From positions 1-32,353 of the forward strand of contig NZ_JAEMQA010000126.1 of the NCBI RefSeq assembly GCF_022759005.1: DNA of 32,353 bases, given 5' to 3'. Of the stretch, positions 1 through 13,468 are shown in pieces; position 1 is the first letter of the stretch; each line of letters starts with the position of its first letter. The stretch comes from Sulfuricurvum sp. (lineage in GTDB: Bacteria > Campylobacterota > Campylobacteria > Campylobacterales > Sulfurimonadaceae). Under the pieces are notes generated by a model. That model was not told the origin of the DNA, searched no databases, and worked only from the letters and a program-made list of their open reading frames with translations. The translations under genes and the position numbers were made by a program.

Positions 1-3582
<3,582 letters not shown>

Positions 3583-3597
3583 GGTCTCCTCTCGTCA

Positions 3598-3614
3598 TTC
3601 CCCTTTTAGGGGAA
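3598..3614 (+). terminator. possible rpoC terminator hairpin
   Basis: TTCCCCT-TTT-AGGGGAA, perfect 7-bp stem 16 nt after the rpoC stop; followed only by ACTATTTTC, so a weak U-tract. Confidence 0.45.
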
Positions 3615-3732
3615 ACTATTTTCATCCAAACTTTCTTTTACCATCATCTTTCCTTCACATTTTTGACTTTATTTTCTAATATCCATTTAATATTATGTTG
3701 TATAAGATTGTGTATAACTTCGGAGAATCCAA

Positions 3733-4089
3733 ATGAAAAATTTAGCCTATTATACGAATCTTGATTATGAGATTGTTATCAAAAAAGTGAGTCCCGAAGA
3801 TGGGGATGGGTGGTTTGCTTATTACAAAGATTTCAAAGGGGTGATGGGAGATGGTGAAAGTGCGATTGAGGCTATTGAATCTGCACAAAACACTTTTTCA
3901 GCTTTTGTCGAAGTCTCTTTAGCTCAGGGGGATAACATACCCGAACCGGATACCAATGAAAAAAGCTTACGGATTAATATCTCTATGCCTGAGAATTTGG
4001 TGAATAAAATCGATAGTTATATTGAACCGTTGCATTTGAGCCGTTCAGCTTTTTTGCAAAAAGCGGCGCTGAGAGAGATAGGGATTTAA
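3733..4089 (+). CDS. HicB-family antitoxin-like protein with C-terminal ribbon-helix-helix
   Basis: 118 aa: HicB-like N-terminal domain (YEIVIKKVSPEDGDGWFAYYKDFKGVMGDGESAIEAIESAQ...) and RHH-like tail (LRINISMPENLVNKIDSYIEPLHLSRSAFLQKAALREI). No HicA-like ORF adjacent. Confidence 0.8.
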   Translation: MKNLAYYTNLDYEIVIKKVSPEDGDGWFAYYKDFKGVMGDGESAIEAIESAQNTFSAFVEVSLAQGDNIPEPDTNEKSLRINISMPENLVNKIDSYIEPLHLSRSAFLQKAALREIGI

Positions 4090-4111
4090 AAAATAAAGAT
4101 TTTTTTTGTAT

Positions 4112-4142
4112 CGTTCACCCTTCGACTAGCTCAGGGCGAACG
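4112..4142. repeat. short imperfect palindrome, REP-like
   Basis: CGTTCACCCT-TCGACTAGCTC-AGGGCGAACG: 10-bp arms with one mismatch, 11-nt loop, intergenic between the hicB-like gene and rpsL. Confidence 0.6.
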
Positions 4143-4293
4143 GCTGTGCTTCTGATAGCGCTTCTCCTCTCTTACAACTTCCTTAAAATAAGCTCAAATT
4201 AATCAAAAATTAGCTAACATTGCGCGTTTATTAGTCCCCTCGTTATGAGCGGATTAACTATTCTACTGGAACAAATTCAACAAAGGAGATTGT

Positions 4294-4674
4294 GTGCCAA
4301 CAATCAACCAACTTATTCGTAAAGAGCGACAAGCGGTCGTAAAAAAATCAAAATCACCCGCTTTGGTGTCATGCCCACAACGTCGTGGTGTATGTACTCG
4401 TGTATATACTACAACCCCTAAAAAACCGAACTCGGCGCTTCGTAAAGTTGCTAAAGTTCGTTTGACTTCAGGGTTTGAAGTTATTAGTTATATCGGTGGT
4501 GAGGGTCACAACTTGCAAGAGCACTCTATCGTTCTTGTTCGTGGTGGTCGTGTAAAAGACTTACCAGGGGTTAAATACCATATCGTACGTGGTGCTCTCG
4601 ATACTGCGGGTGTTAAAGACCGTAAAGTATCTCGTTCTAAATACGGAACGAAAAAAGCTAAGGCTAAAAAATAA
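4294..4674 (+). CDS. rpsL: 30S ribosomal protein S12 (GTG start)
   Basis: [12 protein letters not shown]...[39 protein letters not shown]...[24 protein letters not shown] just upstream. Confidence 0.98.
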   Translation: MPTINQLIRKERQAVVKKSKSPALVSCPQRRGVCTRVYTTTPKKPNSALRKVAKVRLTSGFEVISYIGGEGHNLQEHSIVLVRGGRVKDLPGVKYHIVRGALDTAGVKDRKVSRSKYGTKKAKAKK

Positions 4675-4726
4675 GCATTTAGTCTGACAAGAATCGGTTG
4701 ATGATGACCGTTTTTTGAGTAAATGA

Positions 4727-5215
<489 letters not shown>

Positions 5216-5232
5216 GATATTTGTAACCTTTT

Positions 5233-5258
5233 GATAACCCGCTCGGGTTATCATTTTT
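5233..5258 (+). terminator. intrinsic terminator/attenuator between rpsG and fusA
   Basis: GATAACCCG-CT-CGGGTTATC perfect 9-bp inverted repeat followed by ATTTTT. Confidence 0.7.
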
Positions 5259-5292
5259 CATTCCACTATAAACTCTATTAAGGGCTATTAAC

Positions 5293-7377
5293 ATGGCAAG
5301 ATCCCATAAACTTGAAGACGTAAGAAACATCGGTATCGCCGCACACATCGACGCGGGTAAAACGACAACAACTGAGCGTATCTTGTTCTACACCGGTGTA
5401 TCACACAAAATCGGTGAAGTTCACGAAGGTGCTGCAACTATGGACTGGATGGAGCAAGAGCAAGAACGCGGTATTACCATTACTTCGGCTGCGACCACTT
5501 GTGAATGGCGTCACAAACAAATCAACATCATCGACACTCCGGGCCACGTTGACTTCACCATCGAAGTTGAGCGTTCTATGCGTGTACTTGACGGTGCAGT
5601 CGCCGTATTCTGTGCGGTAGGTGGGGTTCAACCACAATCTGAAACCGTATGGCGTCAAGCAAACCGTTACGGGGTTCCTCGTATGGTTTTTGTTAACAAA
5701 ATGGACCGTATCGGTGCCGATTTCTACAACGTAGAAGATCAAATCCGTAATCGCTTGAAAGCGAATCCAGTACCTATCCAATTGCCGATCGGTGCGGAAG
5801 ACCAATTTAAAGGGATCATCGATCTCGTTAAAATGAAAGCAATCCTTTGGGATGAAGATGCTGCGATGGGTTCTAACTATCGTGAAGAAGAAATCCCTGC
5901 GGATTTGATGGACAAAGCAGAAGAGTATCGCGCAAAATTGATGGAAGCAGCCGCTGAGGGTGACGAGTCATTGATGGAAAAATACTTCGAAGAGGGTGAG
6001 CTCTCTAACGAAGAGATCATGCGGGGTATCAAAGCGGGTTGTTTGAAAATGGAAATCATCCCGATGACGTGCGGAACAGCGTTCAAAAACAAAGGGGTGC
6101 AAACTCTTCTTGACGCGGTTGTCGATTATCTTCCATCACCGCTTGAAGTAGCACAAATCCGTGGTACAAAAGAAGATGACGAAGAAGTAGAAGTTATCGT
6201 TAACTCGACTGACGATGAGCCGTTTGCAGGTTTGGCGTTCAAAATTATGACTGACCCGTTCGTAGGACAATTGACATTTGTACGTATGTACCGTGGTGTT
6301 CTTGAGTCTGGTTCATACGCGATCAATACCACCAAAGGTAAAAAAGAGCGTATCGGTCGTCTTTTGAAAATGCATGCTAACAAACGTGAAGAGATCAAAG
6401 CACTTTACGCAGGGGAAATCGGTGCGGTTGTCGGTCTTAAAGACACTACTACCGGAGATACTCTTTGTGATGAAAAAGATCGCGTAATCCTTGAGCGTAT
6501 GCACTTCCCTGATCCGGTTATCTCAGTTGCGGTTGAGCCGAAAACCAAAGCGGACCAAGAGAAAATGGGTATCGCGCTTGGTAAATTGGCTGCGGAGGAT
6601 CCATCGTTCCGTGTTCACACTGACGAAGAGACAGGACAAACAATCATCAGCGGTATGGGTGAGCTTCACCTTGAGATCTTGGTTGACCGTATGTTCCGTG
6701 AGTTCAAAGTTGAAGCAGAAGTGGGTGCACCGCAAGTTGCATACCGTGAAGCGATCCGTAACGAAGTGAGCCAAGAGTACAAATACGCGAAACAATCAGG
6801 TGGACGCGGACAATTCGGTCACATCTATATCCGTGTTAAGCCGGGTGAAGCAGGTACAGGATTTACCTTCAAAAATGAGATCAAAGGTGGGGTTATTCCA
6901 AAAGAGTACATTCCAGCGGTTGAAAAAGGGTGTGCGGAAGCGATGCAAAAAGGTGTACTTGCGGGTTATCCGATCGAAGATATCGAAGTTGCATTGTATG
7001 ATGGTTCATACCATGAGGTTGACTCATCTGAGATGGCGTTTAAATTGGCTGCATCTATGGGATTCAAAGAGGCTGCGCGTAAAGCAAATCCATGTATCCT
7101 TGAGCCGATGATGAAAGTTGAAGTTGAAGTTCCTGAAAACTTCATGGGTGACGTTATCGGTGACCTTAACCGCCGTCGCGGGCAAGTTAACAACATGGGA
7201 GACCGTTCTGGTAATAAAATCGTTGACGCGTTCGTACCGTTGTCTGAAATGTTCGGTTACTCAACTGACCTTCGTTCAGCAACACAAGGGCGTGCAAGCT
7301 ACTCTATGGAATTCGATCACTACGAAGAAGTTCCACGTAACGTTGCCGAAGAGATTATCAAAAAGCGTAACAGCTAA
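5293..7377 (+). CDS. fusA: elongation factor G
   Basis: [35 protein letters not shown]...; GTPase motifs [22 protein letters not shown]; 694 aa. Confidence 0.98.
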   Translation: MARSHKLEDVRNIGIAAHIDAGKTTTTERILFYTGVSHKIGEVHEGAATMDWMEQEQERGITITSAATTCEWRHKQINIIDTPGHVDFTIEVERSMRVLDGAVAVFCAVGGVQPQSETVWRQANRYGVPRMVFVNKMDRIGADFYNVEDQIRNRLKANPVPIQLPIGAEDQFKGIIDLVKMKAILWDEDAAMGSNYREEEIPADLMDKAEEYRAKLMEAAAEGDESLMEKYFEEGELSNEEIMRGIKAGCLKMEIIPMTCGTAFKNKGVQTLLDAVVDYLPSPLEVAQIRGTKEDDEEVEVIVNSTDDEPFAGLAFKIMTDPFVGQLTFVRMYRGVLESGSYAINTTKGKKERIGRLLKMHANKREEIKALYAGEIGAVVGLKDTTTGDTLCDEKDRVILERMHFPDPVISVAVEPKTKADQEKMGIALGKLAAEDPSFRVHTDEETGQTIISGMGELHLEILVDRMFREFKVEAEVGAPQVAYREAIRNEVSQEYKYAKQSGGRGQFGHIYIRVKPGEAGTGFTFKNEIKGGVIPKEYIPAVEKGCAEAMQKGVLAGYPIEDIEVALYDGSYHEVDSSEMAFKLAASMGFKEAARKANPCILEPMMKVEVEVPENFMGDVIGDLNRRRGQVNNMGDRSGNKIVDAFVPLSEMFGYSTDLRSATQGRASYSMEFDHYEEVPRNVAEEIIKKRNS

Positions 7378-7394
7378 GAGATCCTCTCTCCTCT

Positions 7395-7415
7395 TGCCCC
7401 CTTGGGGCACTTTTT
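7395..7415 (+). terminator. intrinsic terminator of fusA
   Basis: TGCCCC-CTT-GGGGCA followed by CTTTTT, 18 nt after the fusA stop. Confidence 0.75.
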
Positions 7416-7509
7416 ATTCTTCCAAGTTTTTATTCGCAAAATCCCAGTTTAACAAATGGTTGATCACATTGTCGACATACTCGGCACGCACATATTGAGC
7501 ACTTTCCAA
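7414..7509 (-). pseudogene. C-terminal remnant resembling Fe/Mn superoxide dismutase (SodB-type)
   Basis: 31 open codons LESAQYVRAEYVDNVINHLLNWDFANKNLEE*, in-frame TAA immediately upstream; the EYVDxxxxxLLNWDFAxxNL pattern resembles the SOD C-terminal helix. Confidence 0.55.
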
Positions 7510-7607
7510 TTACATTCAAGTATTAGGCTGTCATCGCTGTAGATTCGCCCGATACAGACCACTTTTGAAGGGGTGATAGCCGTATCGTTATAGCGTATGG
7601 TTTTCAT
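7464..7607 (-). pseudogene. N-terminal remnant resembling fumarylacetoacetate hydrolase-family protein
   Basis: [31 protein letters not shown]... resembles the FAH-family N-terminus (ITPSK(I/V)VCIGRNY); similarity ends after about 23 aa and the frame stops at codon 48. ATG overlaps the end of the bpt-like gene. Confidence 0.5.
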
Positions 7608-8343
7608 CAATCTCTCTCCAAATCGGTATCTCATCCTCTTCGGGTCTTCCTATTAATTCCAAGGAAGGGGCGTAATTTGCCTTGTAAGCCAAACTTTGGC
7701 ACTCCTCGACGTAATAGCCCAAATAGACCCATTTCAGCCCAAGCCGTTTGGCAAATTCAATTTGCTGCAACAGGGTATAGCGTCCGAGAGAGAGATGATT
7801 GTACTCAGGATCGTAATAGCAATACAAGGCGCTGATCCCCTCGTCCAAAATATCGATCAAATCAACGGCAATCAGTCTTTCTCCTTCGAAATAGAGCACT
7901 TCAAATCCAAAATCGCCATGACCTTGTACAAACGAGGAGTAGTAGTTTTTCGGATCGGTTTTTGGGGCGTCCCAAGACCTCGTATGGTGTTTGTAGCGAT
8001 GGTAGCGCTCAAAAAGATCAAGGTGTTCTCGGGTGAGAGTCGGTTGACGGATAAAGGTATTTAAATGAGCATTTTTTCGAAGAATACGGCGCTCGGATTT
8101 GCTGAAGGAATAGCGTTTGACGTCGATTTTGAGGCTTTCGCATTTGCGGCACTCTTGGCAGATTGGGCGAAAATACATTGATCCGAAACGCCGCCATCCT
8201 CGCAAGATTAGGGATTCACATTGATCTTTGGTGCACTCTTGGATGACTTTGTAGTGGATGCTTTGGGTGTTTCCTGGAATGTACGAGCACGGCTCATGTA
8301 GCGCGCACTCTTTGAGGATGATGTTGTGGTTATGCGTCGTCAT
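7588..8343 (-). CDS. bpt: aspartate/glutamate leucyltransferase (arginyl-tRNA--protein transferase family)
   Basis: C(A)[10 protein letters not shown]..., [31 protein letters not shown]..., [16 protein letters not shown]. Start ATG at 8343 (MTTHNHNI) preferred over 8361, which lies further into prfB. Confidence 0.85.
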   Translation of the reverse strand: MTTHNHNIILKECALHEPCSYIPGNTQSIHYKVIQECTKDQCESLILRGWRRFGSMYFRPICQECRKCESLKIDVKRYSFSKSERRILRKNAHLNTFIRQPTLTREHLDLFERYHRYKHHTRSWDAPKTDPKNYYSSFVQGHGDFGFEVLYFEGERLIAVDLIDILDEGISALYCYYDPEYNHLSLGRYTLLQQIEFAKRLGLKWVYLGYYVEECQSLAYKANYAPSLELIGRPEEDEIPIWREIDENHTL

Positions 8344-9439
8344 CTTTTCGGCTGAGGGCAATCAGTACCCCCTCGATCATCTCATCGATATCTCCGTCGA
8401 GAATGTTGTTGATGTTGGAATACGGGATACCCGAACGGGTATCTTTGACCTGTTGGTACGGGGCTAAAACGTAGGAGCGGATTTGGTGGCCCCAGCCGTT
8501 TTCGCTTTTTTCGACACCGTCAACCGCCGCTTGTTTTTTCTCCATCTCCAATTCATACAGACGGGATTTGAGCATTTTAAAGGCGGTTGCTTTGTTCTTG
8601 TGCTGGCTTCGGTCGTTTTGGCATTGAACGACGATGCCGGTAGGGATGTGGGTGATACGGATCGCCGATTCAGTTTTGTTGACGTGCTGTCCGCCGGCAC
8701 CCGAAGCGCGGTAAGTATCGAGGCGGATATCTTTGTCTTCGATTTCGATTTCGATATCATCATCAAGCTCCGGAGAGATCATGACGGAAGTAAAACTGGT
8801 ATGGCGTTTTGCGGCAGAGTCGTAGGGACTGATACGCACTAAGCGGTGAATGCCGTTTTCATTTTTGAGATAGCCGTAAACGTTGATCCCTTTGATGATG
8901 AGGGCGGCATCTTTGATCCCTGCCTCTTCGCCTGCTTGATAGTCGAGCATCTCTACGGTGAAGTCGTGGCGTTCTGCCCAGCGCGTATACATACGCAATA
9001 GCATGGATGCCCAGTCTTGAGACTCCGTTCCCCCTGCGCCCGGATGGATCGTGACGATGGCGTTGAGTGAATCGTGCTCTCCGCTGAGGAGGACTTCGAT
9101 CTCCATCGATTTGACTTTGTTTTCGAGTTCGGAAGCATCGGCGAAAAGGCTTTCGATGGTTTCATCATCCCCCTCTTCTTTTGCCATATCGTATAGATCG
9201 ATGGCATCACTAAGAGCGTTAAACGTTTTGGAATATTTTGCCAATCGGCGTTCAAGTTGCGTTTTCTCTTTTTGGATAACTCCGGCAGCGGCCGCATCGT
9301 TCCAAAAGCCGTCGGAATTTTCAAGGGCTTCAATTTCGCTCAAACGTGCATTGATCTCATCGGGACGGACGACGCCGGTGACGTTTTGCATTTTGGTTGT
9401 GAGCGTTTTGAGTAATTCGGTATATTCGTAATGATCCAT
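8330..9439 (-). CDS. prfB: peptide chain release factor 2
   Basis: 369 aa; GGQ motif in [41 protein letters not shown]; acidic N-terminal domain; uninterrupted frame. Confidence 0.95.
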   Translation of the reverse strand: MDHYEYTELLKTLTTKMQNVTGVVRPDEINARLSEIEALENSDGFWNDAAAAGVIQKEKTQLERRLAKYSKTFNALSDAIDLYDMAKEEGDDETIESLFADASELENKVKSMEIEVLLSGEHDSLNAIVTIHPGAGGTESQDWASMLLRMYTRWAERHDFTVEMLDYQAGEEAGIKDAALIIKGINVYGYLKNENGIHRLVRISPYDSAAKRHTSFTSVMISPELDDDIEIEIEDKDIRLDTYRASGAGGQHVNKTESAIRITHIPTGIVVQCQNDRSQHKNKATAFKMLKSRLYELEMEKKQAAVDGVEKSENGWGHQIRSYVLAPYQQVKDTRSGIPYSNINNILDGDIDEMIEGVLIALSRKDDDA

Positions 9440-9499
9440 GTAATGGAATATCCTGTTCGTATATTATAATTACGATTATATTCTAAAGAGGCTAAAACG

Positions 9500-10321
9500 A
9501 TGATTATCGCACGTTCCGCACAAGAACTCAAAGAAGCGCTAAAGACTAAAACAGGATCACTGGGATTTGTTCCGACGATGGGGGCACTCCATAGCGGGCA
9601 TCGTACGTTGATTGATGCGGCACGGCGTGAGAACGACTGTGTCGTTGTCTCGATCTTTGTCAATCCGACCCAGTTTCTGCCGGGAGAAGATTTGAGTAAA
9701 TATCCCCGTAAAGAGGAAGCTGATTTTAAAATTTGTGAGCTTAGCGGTGTCGATATTCTCTTTTATCCGGATGTAGATGCAATGTATACCGAGGATGAAA
9801 TACGGATTACGGCTCCCGATGTGCGAGGATTCATTTTGGAAGGGGCATCGCGTCCGGGCCATTTTGACGGCGTATTGACGGTCGTGATGAAACTGCTGAA
9901 TTTGGTTCAACCTTCGCGTGCCTATTTTGGAAAAAAAGATGCGCAGCAGCTTGCCCTGATCACGCAGATGATTCATAACTTTTTTATGGACGTTGAGATT
10001 GTTCCGATGGATACCGTACGGGAAAATGACGGATTGGCGCTGTCGTCACGAAACGTCTATTTGAACCCCTCAGAGCGCCAAGAGGCGCTTAAACTCTCTG
10101 CCGCACTTAAACACGCAACCAAAATGGTGATACAGGGGAATACCAAAAGTGCGGCCATTAAATCGGCAATGGAAGAGATTTTGGCTCCGCTTGATGTCGA
10201 ATACGTTGCAATCGTCAGTCGAGCCTTTCAATCCCTCGATGAGGTGATTATCGGAGATACGATCGTTCTCGTGGCGGCACGTGTCGGAACGACTCGCTTG
10301 ATCGATAATGTGTGGATGTGA
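9500..10321 (+). CDS. panC: pantothenate synthetase
   Basis: GFVPTMGALHSGHRTLIDAAR...VVVSIFVNPTQF...SRPGHFDGVLTVVMKLLNLVQPSRAYFGKKDAQQL; 273 aa. Confidence 0.97.
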   Translation: MIIARSAQELKEALKTKTGSLGFVPTMGALHSGHRTLIDAARRENDCVVVSIFVNPTQFLPGEDLSKYPRKEEADFKICELSGVDILFYPDVDAMYTEDEIRITAPDVRGFILEGASRPGHFDGVLTVVMKLLNLVQPSRAYFGKKDAQQLALITQMIHNFFMDVEIVPMDTVRENDGLALSSRNVYLNPSERQEALKLSAALKHATKMVIQGNTKSAAIKSAMEEILAPLDVEYVAIVSRAFQSLDEVIIGDTIVLVAARVGTTRLIDNVWM

Positions 10322-10322
10322 G

Positions 10323-10847
10323 ATGAAGGTTTTTGTTTTCATCGCAGCCATAATCCTATTTGCGGGATGCGCACCCAAAATGGGGAAAGATATTATTGTG
10401 GAACCGCAAGGAAATATCCGTTTGGAAAGCTCTAAAACCGATGCGATTGTTGGGGTGCTTACGTTACTCGGGCTCCCTTCGGGAAATGACCTCATACGAA
10501 TCGGTTCTGATTTGAAAATCACCAACAAATGGCATAGCGACATCAAAATTATTGCGCTAACGTACACGCTAAGTGACGAACAAGGGATTATTACCGAAGG
10601 TGAAGCAAAAACCGATTTGACAAAACCTCTTATTGTCTCTTCCGGAAACGAAAAAATAGTCCCTTTGGAATTTCGCATTGAAATGAAACGGTTAAACTCT
10701 AATCGCATTATCGGTATTTTGGAGTCGAAACGAAAGCTAATGGTGAAAGGGAATGCGGTTTTGGAGGTATGGGGTATTCAACACACCTATCCTTTTGAAA
10801 AAGAGGCGACCAAAGTCGTCCAAAAAGCGATCAAAGGCTATTTATAA
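10323..10847 (+). CDS. putative lipoprotein, LEA14-like fold possible
   Basis: Start at ATG 10323 gives lipoprotein signal MKVFVFIAAIILFAGC (lipobox LFAGC); body contains LRIGSDLKITNKWHSDIKIIALTYTL... Confidence 0.65.
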   Translation: MKVFVFIAAIILFAGCAPKMGKDIIVEPQGNIRLESSKTDAIVGVLTLLGLPSGNDLIRIGSDLKITNKWHSDIKIIALTYTLSDEQGIITEGEAKTDLTKPLIVSSGNEKIVPLEFRIEMKRLNSNRIIGILESKRKLMVKGNAVLEVWGIQHTYPFEKEATKVVQKAIKGYL

Positions 10848-12639
10848 TCGGAGCCTCTTTTTCTGGGACAGCAGCGGCAGCTGCCGCTGCCGGATCAGGG
10901 GTGAGATACTTCTCCTCCACCATCAAATCGATAATCGCTTTGAATACCGGAACGGCGGTAATGGATGCAAAATAGACGGTGCGCGGGTTGATGACGGTAA
11001 TACCGATTGTATAGTTGTGTTTGCCGTCATTGGCAAAACCGATAAACGACGTGTGATAACTGTTACTGTATCCGCCGTTTTTCGCGATATGCGCCGTTCC
11101 CGTTTTTCCTCCCACTTCCAACCCCGGTGTTTTCGCGATCGTTCCCGTACCGACATTGACCGTTTTGATGAGGATTTGTTTCATCCGCTCGGCTGTCGCA
11201 GGTGAAATGACCTGAATAGGGGCTTGCACCTGCATCGGAATGGTGCGGCCGTTATCGTCATAGAGCGCTTCGACAACCATCGGATTGACGAGCTTTCCCC
11301 CGTTATTGAAAACATTGAACGCTTTGACCAGCTGCATCGGATTGGCGCGCATCCCATACCCGTACGAGGTGATCGCTTTGTAGAGGTAGTTGTTCAATTG
11401 TGCTGAACTCGGGATAGATCCCCGCTTTTCATACGGCAGGTCGATCCCGCTGAAATGGGTGAAGCCGAAGCGTTCAAGCCCTTCGGTAAACTCTTTTCCG
11501 TTGAGTTTTTGACCCAACTGCGCAATACCGATATTGGAAGAGTAGACAAGAACGTCTTCGGCACTGATCATGCTAAAAGGGTGTTCGTCGACAATCGTTT
11601 TCGTCCCCATCGTAAAGCGGCCGTTGTGTCCGTTGACCATATCGTAAGGGTTGATCAGTCCACGATCGAGAAGAAGGGAAAAAATGATCGGTTTGATAAC
11701 CGATCCGGGTTCATAGCTGTATTCGATCGCATTGATATTGAGTGAGGGGTAATCTTGGGTTCGGATATGATTGGGATCAAAGCGGTTCGAACTGGCCAAC
11801 GCGATGATTTTTCCGCTTTTGGAATCCATAACGGTGGCGATGATCTCATCGGCTTTGAGCTTTTCTTTGTGTTGGTCGGTGATGATTTCAATACGGGATT
11901 GAAGCATGATCGGGATATTGAGCTTGACGGTGAGACCGTTGATTTGGCGTTTAAAATCGCTTTGTTTATTTAAAATCAAATATCCGTTGACGTCACGCAA
12001 GGCTTTTTGGGTTTTGTTTTGTTGAGGATTGAGCTCTTCGTCAAAGAATTTTTCCAGCCCTTTGATTCCGTAAATTCGGGTATAGCCGTTCTCTTCCATT
12101 TTACGCGGGTACCCTAAAAGCGGAGTCAGAAGGGTGGTATAAGGATACACACGTGCCTCCCCGCTCTCCAAAATGCTCAGCCCTTGCAAAATACGATCAC
12201 CGCTTGGCGTTTCGTATTCGACGAATACTCCCAACCGGCGCAATTCAAATGCGAGCGTTTTAAGATACATCGCCTCTTTCGGATTGATGTGGTAACTGAG
12301 CGTCACCGTCCCTTTTCGGGTATTGAGCCGTTCGCGAATCTCTTCGGGATCCATACCGCTGTAGATACTGAACAGTTGGATAAAAAGCTCTAATTTATTG
12401 GGATCAATATTGCGTGTGTTGACGACGGCTTTGTAGAGTTTTTGGGTTGTTGCGATGTGATAGCCGTCCGCACTGATGATCGAGCCGCGTTGCGCCTTTG
12501 AAGAGTCTTCTGAATAAATGGACGGAATGTTTCGATCATGCAAGGCGGTATAGAGCATAACCGCCAAAAAGATGACGAAACCAAACATAAGAACGAGAAA
12601 AAGGGCAAGGATTTTTTTTGATTTATTGGAATGACGCAT
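10831..12639 (-). CDS. peptidoglycan D,D-transpeptidase, FtsI/PBP2 type
   Basis: One N-terminal TM, catalytic SxxK in YEPGSVIKP, SSN, and GKTGTA motifs; 602 aa. Confidence 0.92.
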   Translation of the reverse strand: MRHSNKSKKILALFLVLMFGFVIFLAVMLYTALHDRNIPSIYSEDSSKAQRGSIISADGYHIATTQKLYKAVVNTRNIDPNKLELFIQLFSIYSGMDPEEIRERLNTRKGTVTLSYHINPKEAMYLKTLAFELRRLGVFVEYETPSGDRILQGLSILESGEARVYPYTTLLTPLLGYPRKMEENGYTRIYGIKGLEKFFDEELNPQQNKTQKALRDVNGYLILNKQSDFKRQINGLTVKLNIPIMLQSRIEIITDQHKEKLKADEIIATVMDSKSGKIIALASSNRFDPNHIRTQDYPSLNINAIEYSYEPGSVIKPIIFSLLLDRGLINPYDMVNGHNGRFTMGTKTIVDEHPFSMISAEDVLVYSSNIGIAQLGQKLNGKEFTEGLERFGFTHFSGIDLPYEKRGSIPSSAQLNNYLYKAITSYGYGMRANPMQLVKAFNVFNNGGKLVNPMVVEALYDDNGRTIPMQVQAPIQVISPATAERMKQILIKTVNVGTGTIAKTPGLEVGGKTGTAHIAKNGGYSNSYHTSFIGFANDGKHNYTIGITVINPRTVYFASITAVPVFKAIIDLMVEEKYLTPDPAAAAAAAVPEKEAPIINSL

Positions 12640-12653
12640 ATAAGAAGGCTAAA

Positions 12654-12956
12654 TCACATTTGCGTTCGGGTAATTTCTTTATACGCATTGAGTGCCTTAT
12701 TCCGTACTTCAAGCATCAATTTCATACTGATTTCGGCTTTGTCGATTGCGATAGCGGCTTGGTGCAAATCTTTGACACTTCCGGTTGCAATATCGCTCAT
12801 TGCTTTTTCACCGTCAACTTGCATTTGGTTGACGTTGCCGAGTGCATTTTTGAGCTCTTGAGCAAAATCGGTACTGCTTACTCCCGTTGTATTACCGCTT
12901 TTATTCGTGAGAAGATCAGCGGTGGAAAGAGCTTTGATCGAGTGAACGTTAGCCAT
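12654..12956 (-). CDS. fliE: flagellar hook-basal body complex protein FliE
   Basis: FAQELKNALGNVNQMQVDGEKAMSDIATGSVKDLHQAAIAIDKAEISMKLMLEVRNKALNAYKEITRTQM. Confidence 0.95.
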   Translation of the reverse strand: MANVHSIKALSTADLLTNKSGNTTGVSSTDFAQELKNALGNVNQMQVDGEKAMSDIATGSVKDLHQAAIAIDKAEISMKLMLEVRNKALNAYKEITRTQM

Positions 12957-12963
12957 TTACGGA

Positions 12964-13461
12964 TTATCCTTGTAATATACTGATGGCACTGCCGGCCATG
13001 TTTTTTGCACTTTCGAATGCGGCGACGTTCGCTTGATACGAACGTGTTGCTTCGACTAAATCGGCCATTTCGACGACAGGATTAATATTCGGATAGGCAA
13101 CGTATCCTTTTGCGTCCGCATCAGGATGTGAGGGATCATATTTCATCTTCGGTGCACCGTCGTCACGGCTGATTTTATCAACGATAACACTCATGATAGC
13201 AGGATTTGGTTTTAAACCCGCTAATCCCTCTTTGAGCGGATCGCTGTAGCCGAGTTGGGAGGTCTCTTTTTCAAGTGCTCTGTTGAATGCTTGATTGAAA
13301 TCGACTGCTTTGAAAATTACTTCCTGTCGGCGATACGGTCCCCCCTCATTGGTACGGGTGGTTTGTGCATTGGCAATGTTTTCACTGATTGTATTGACAC
13401 GGACACGTTGTGCGGAGAGTCCGTAACCGCTGATATCAAAGCTATTTAAAAATGCCATCAT
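12964..13461 (-). CDS. flgC: flagellar basal-body rod protein FlgC
   Basis: FDISGYGLSAQRVRVNTISENIANAQTTRTNEGGPYRRQEVIF...YPNINPVVEMADLVEATRSYQANVAAFESAKNM. Confidence 0.95.
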   Translation of the reverse strand: MMAFLNSFDISGYGLSAQRVRVNTISENIANAQTTRTNEGGPYRRQEVIFKAVDFNQAFNRALEKETSQLGYSDPLKEGLAGLKPNPAIMSVIVDKISRDDGAPKMKYDPSHPDADAKGYVAYPNINPVVEMADLVEATRSYQANVAAFESAKNMAGSAISILQG

Positions 13462-13468
13462 CTAATCC

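Noticed and set aside
4112-4142. Rho-independent terminator for the hicB-like gene
   Set aside because: The T-run precedes rather than follows the hairpin on the plus strand, and no T-run follows it on the minus strand.
3640-4290. A complete hicA-hicB toxin-antitoxin module
   Set aside because: Only the HicB-like gene is visible; neither flank contains a HicA-like frame.
4680-4725. Terminator between rpsL and rpsG (CGGT...ACCG-TTTTTT)
   Set aside because: Only a 4-bp clear stem; too weak to report beside the perfect rpsG-fusA hairpin.
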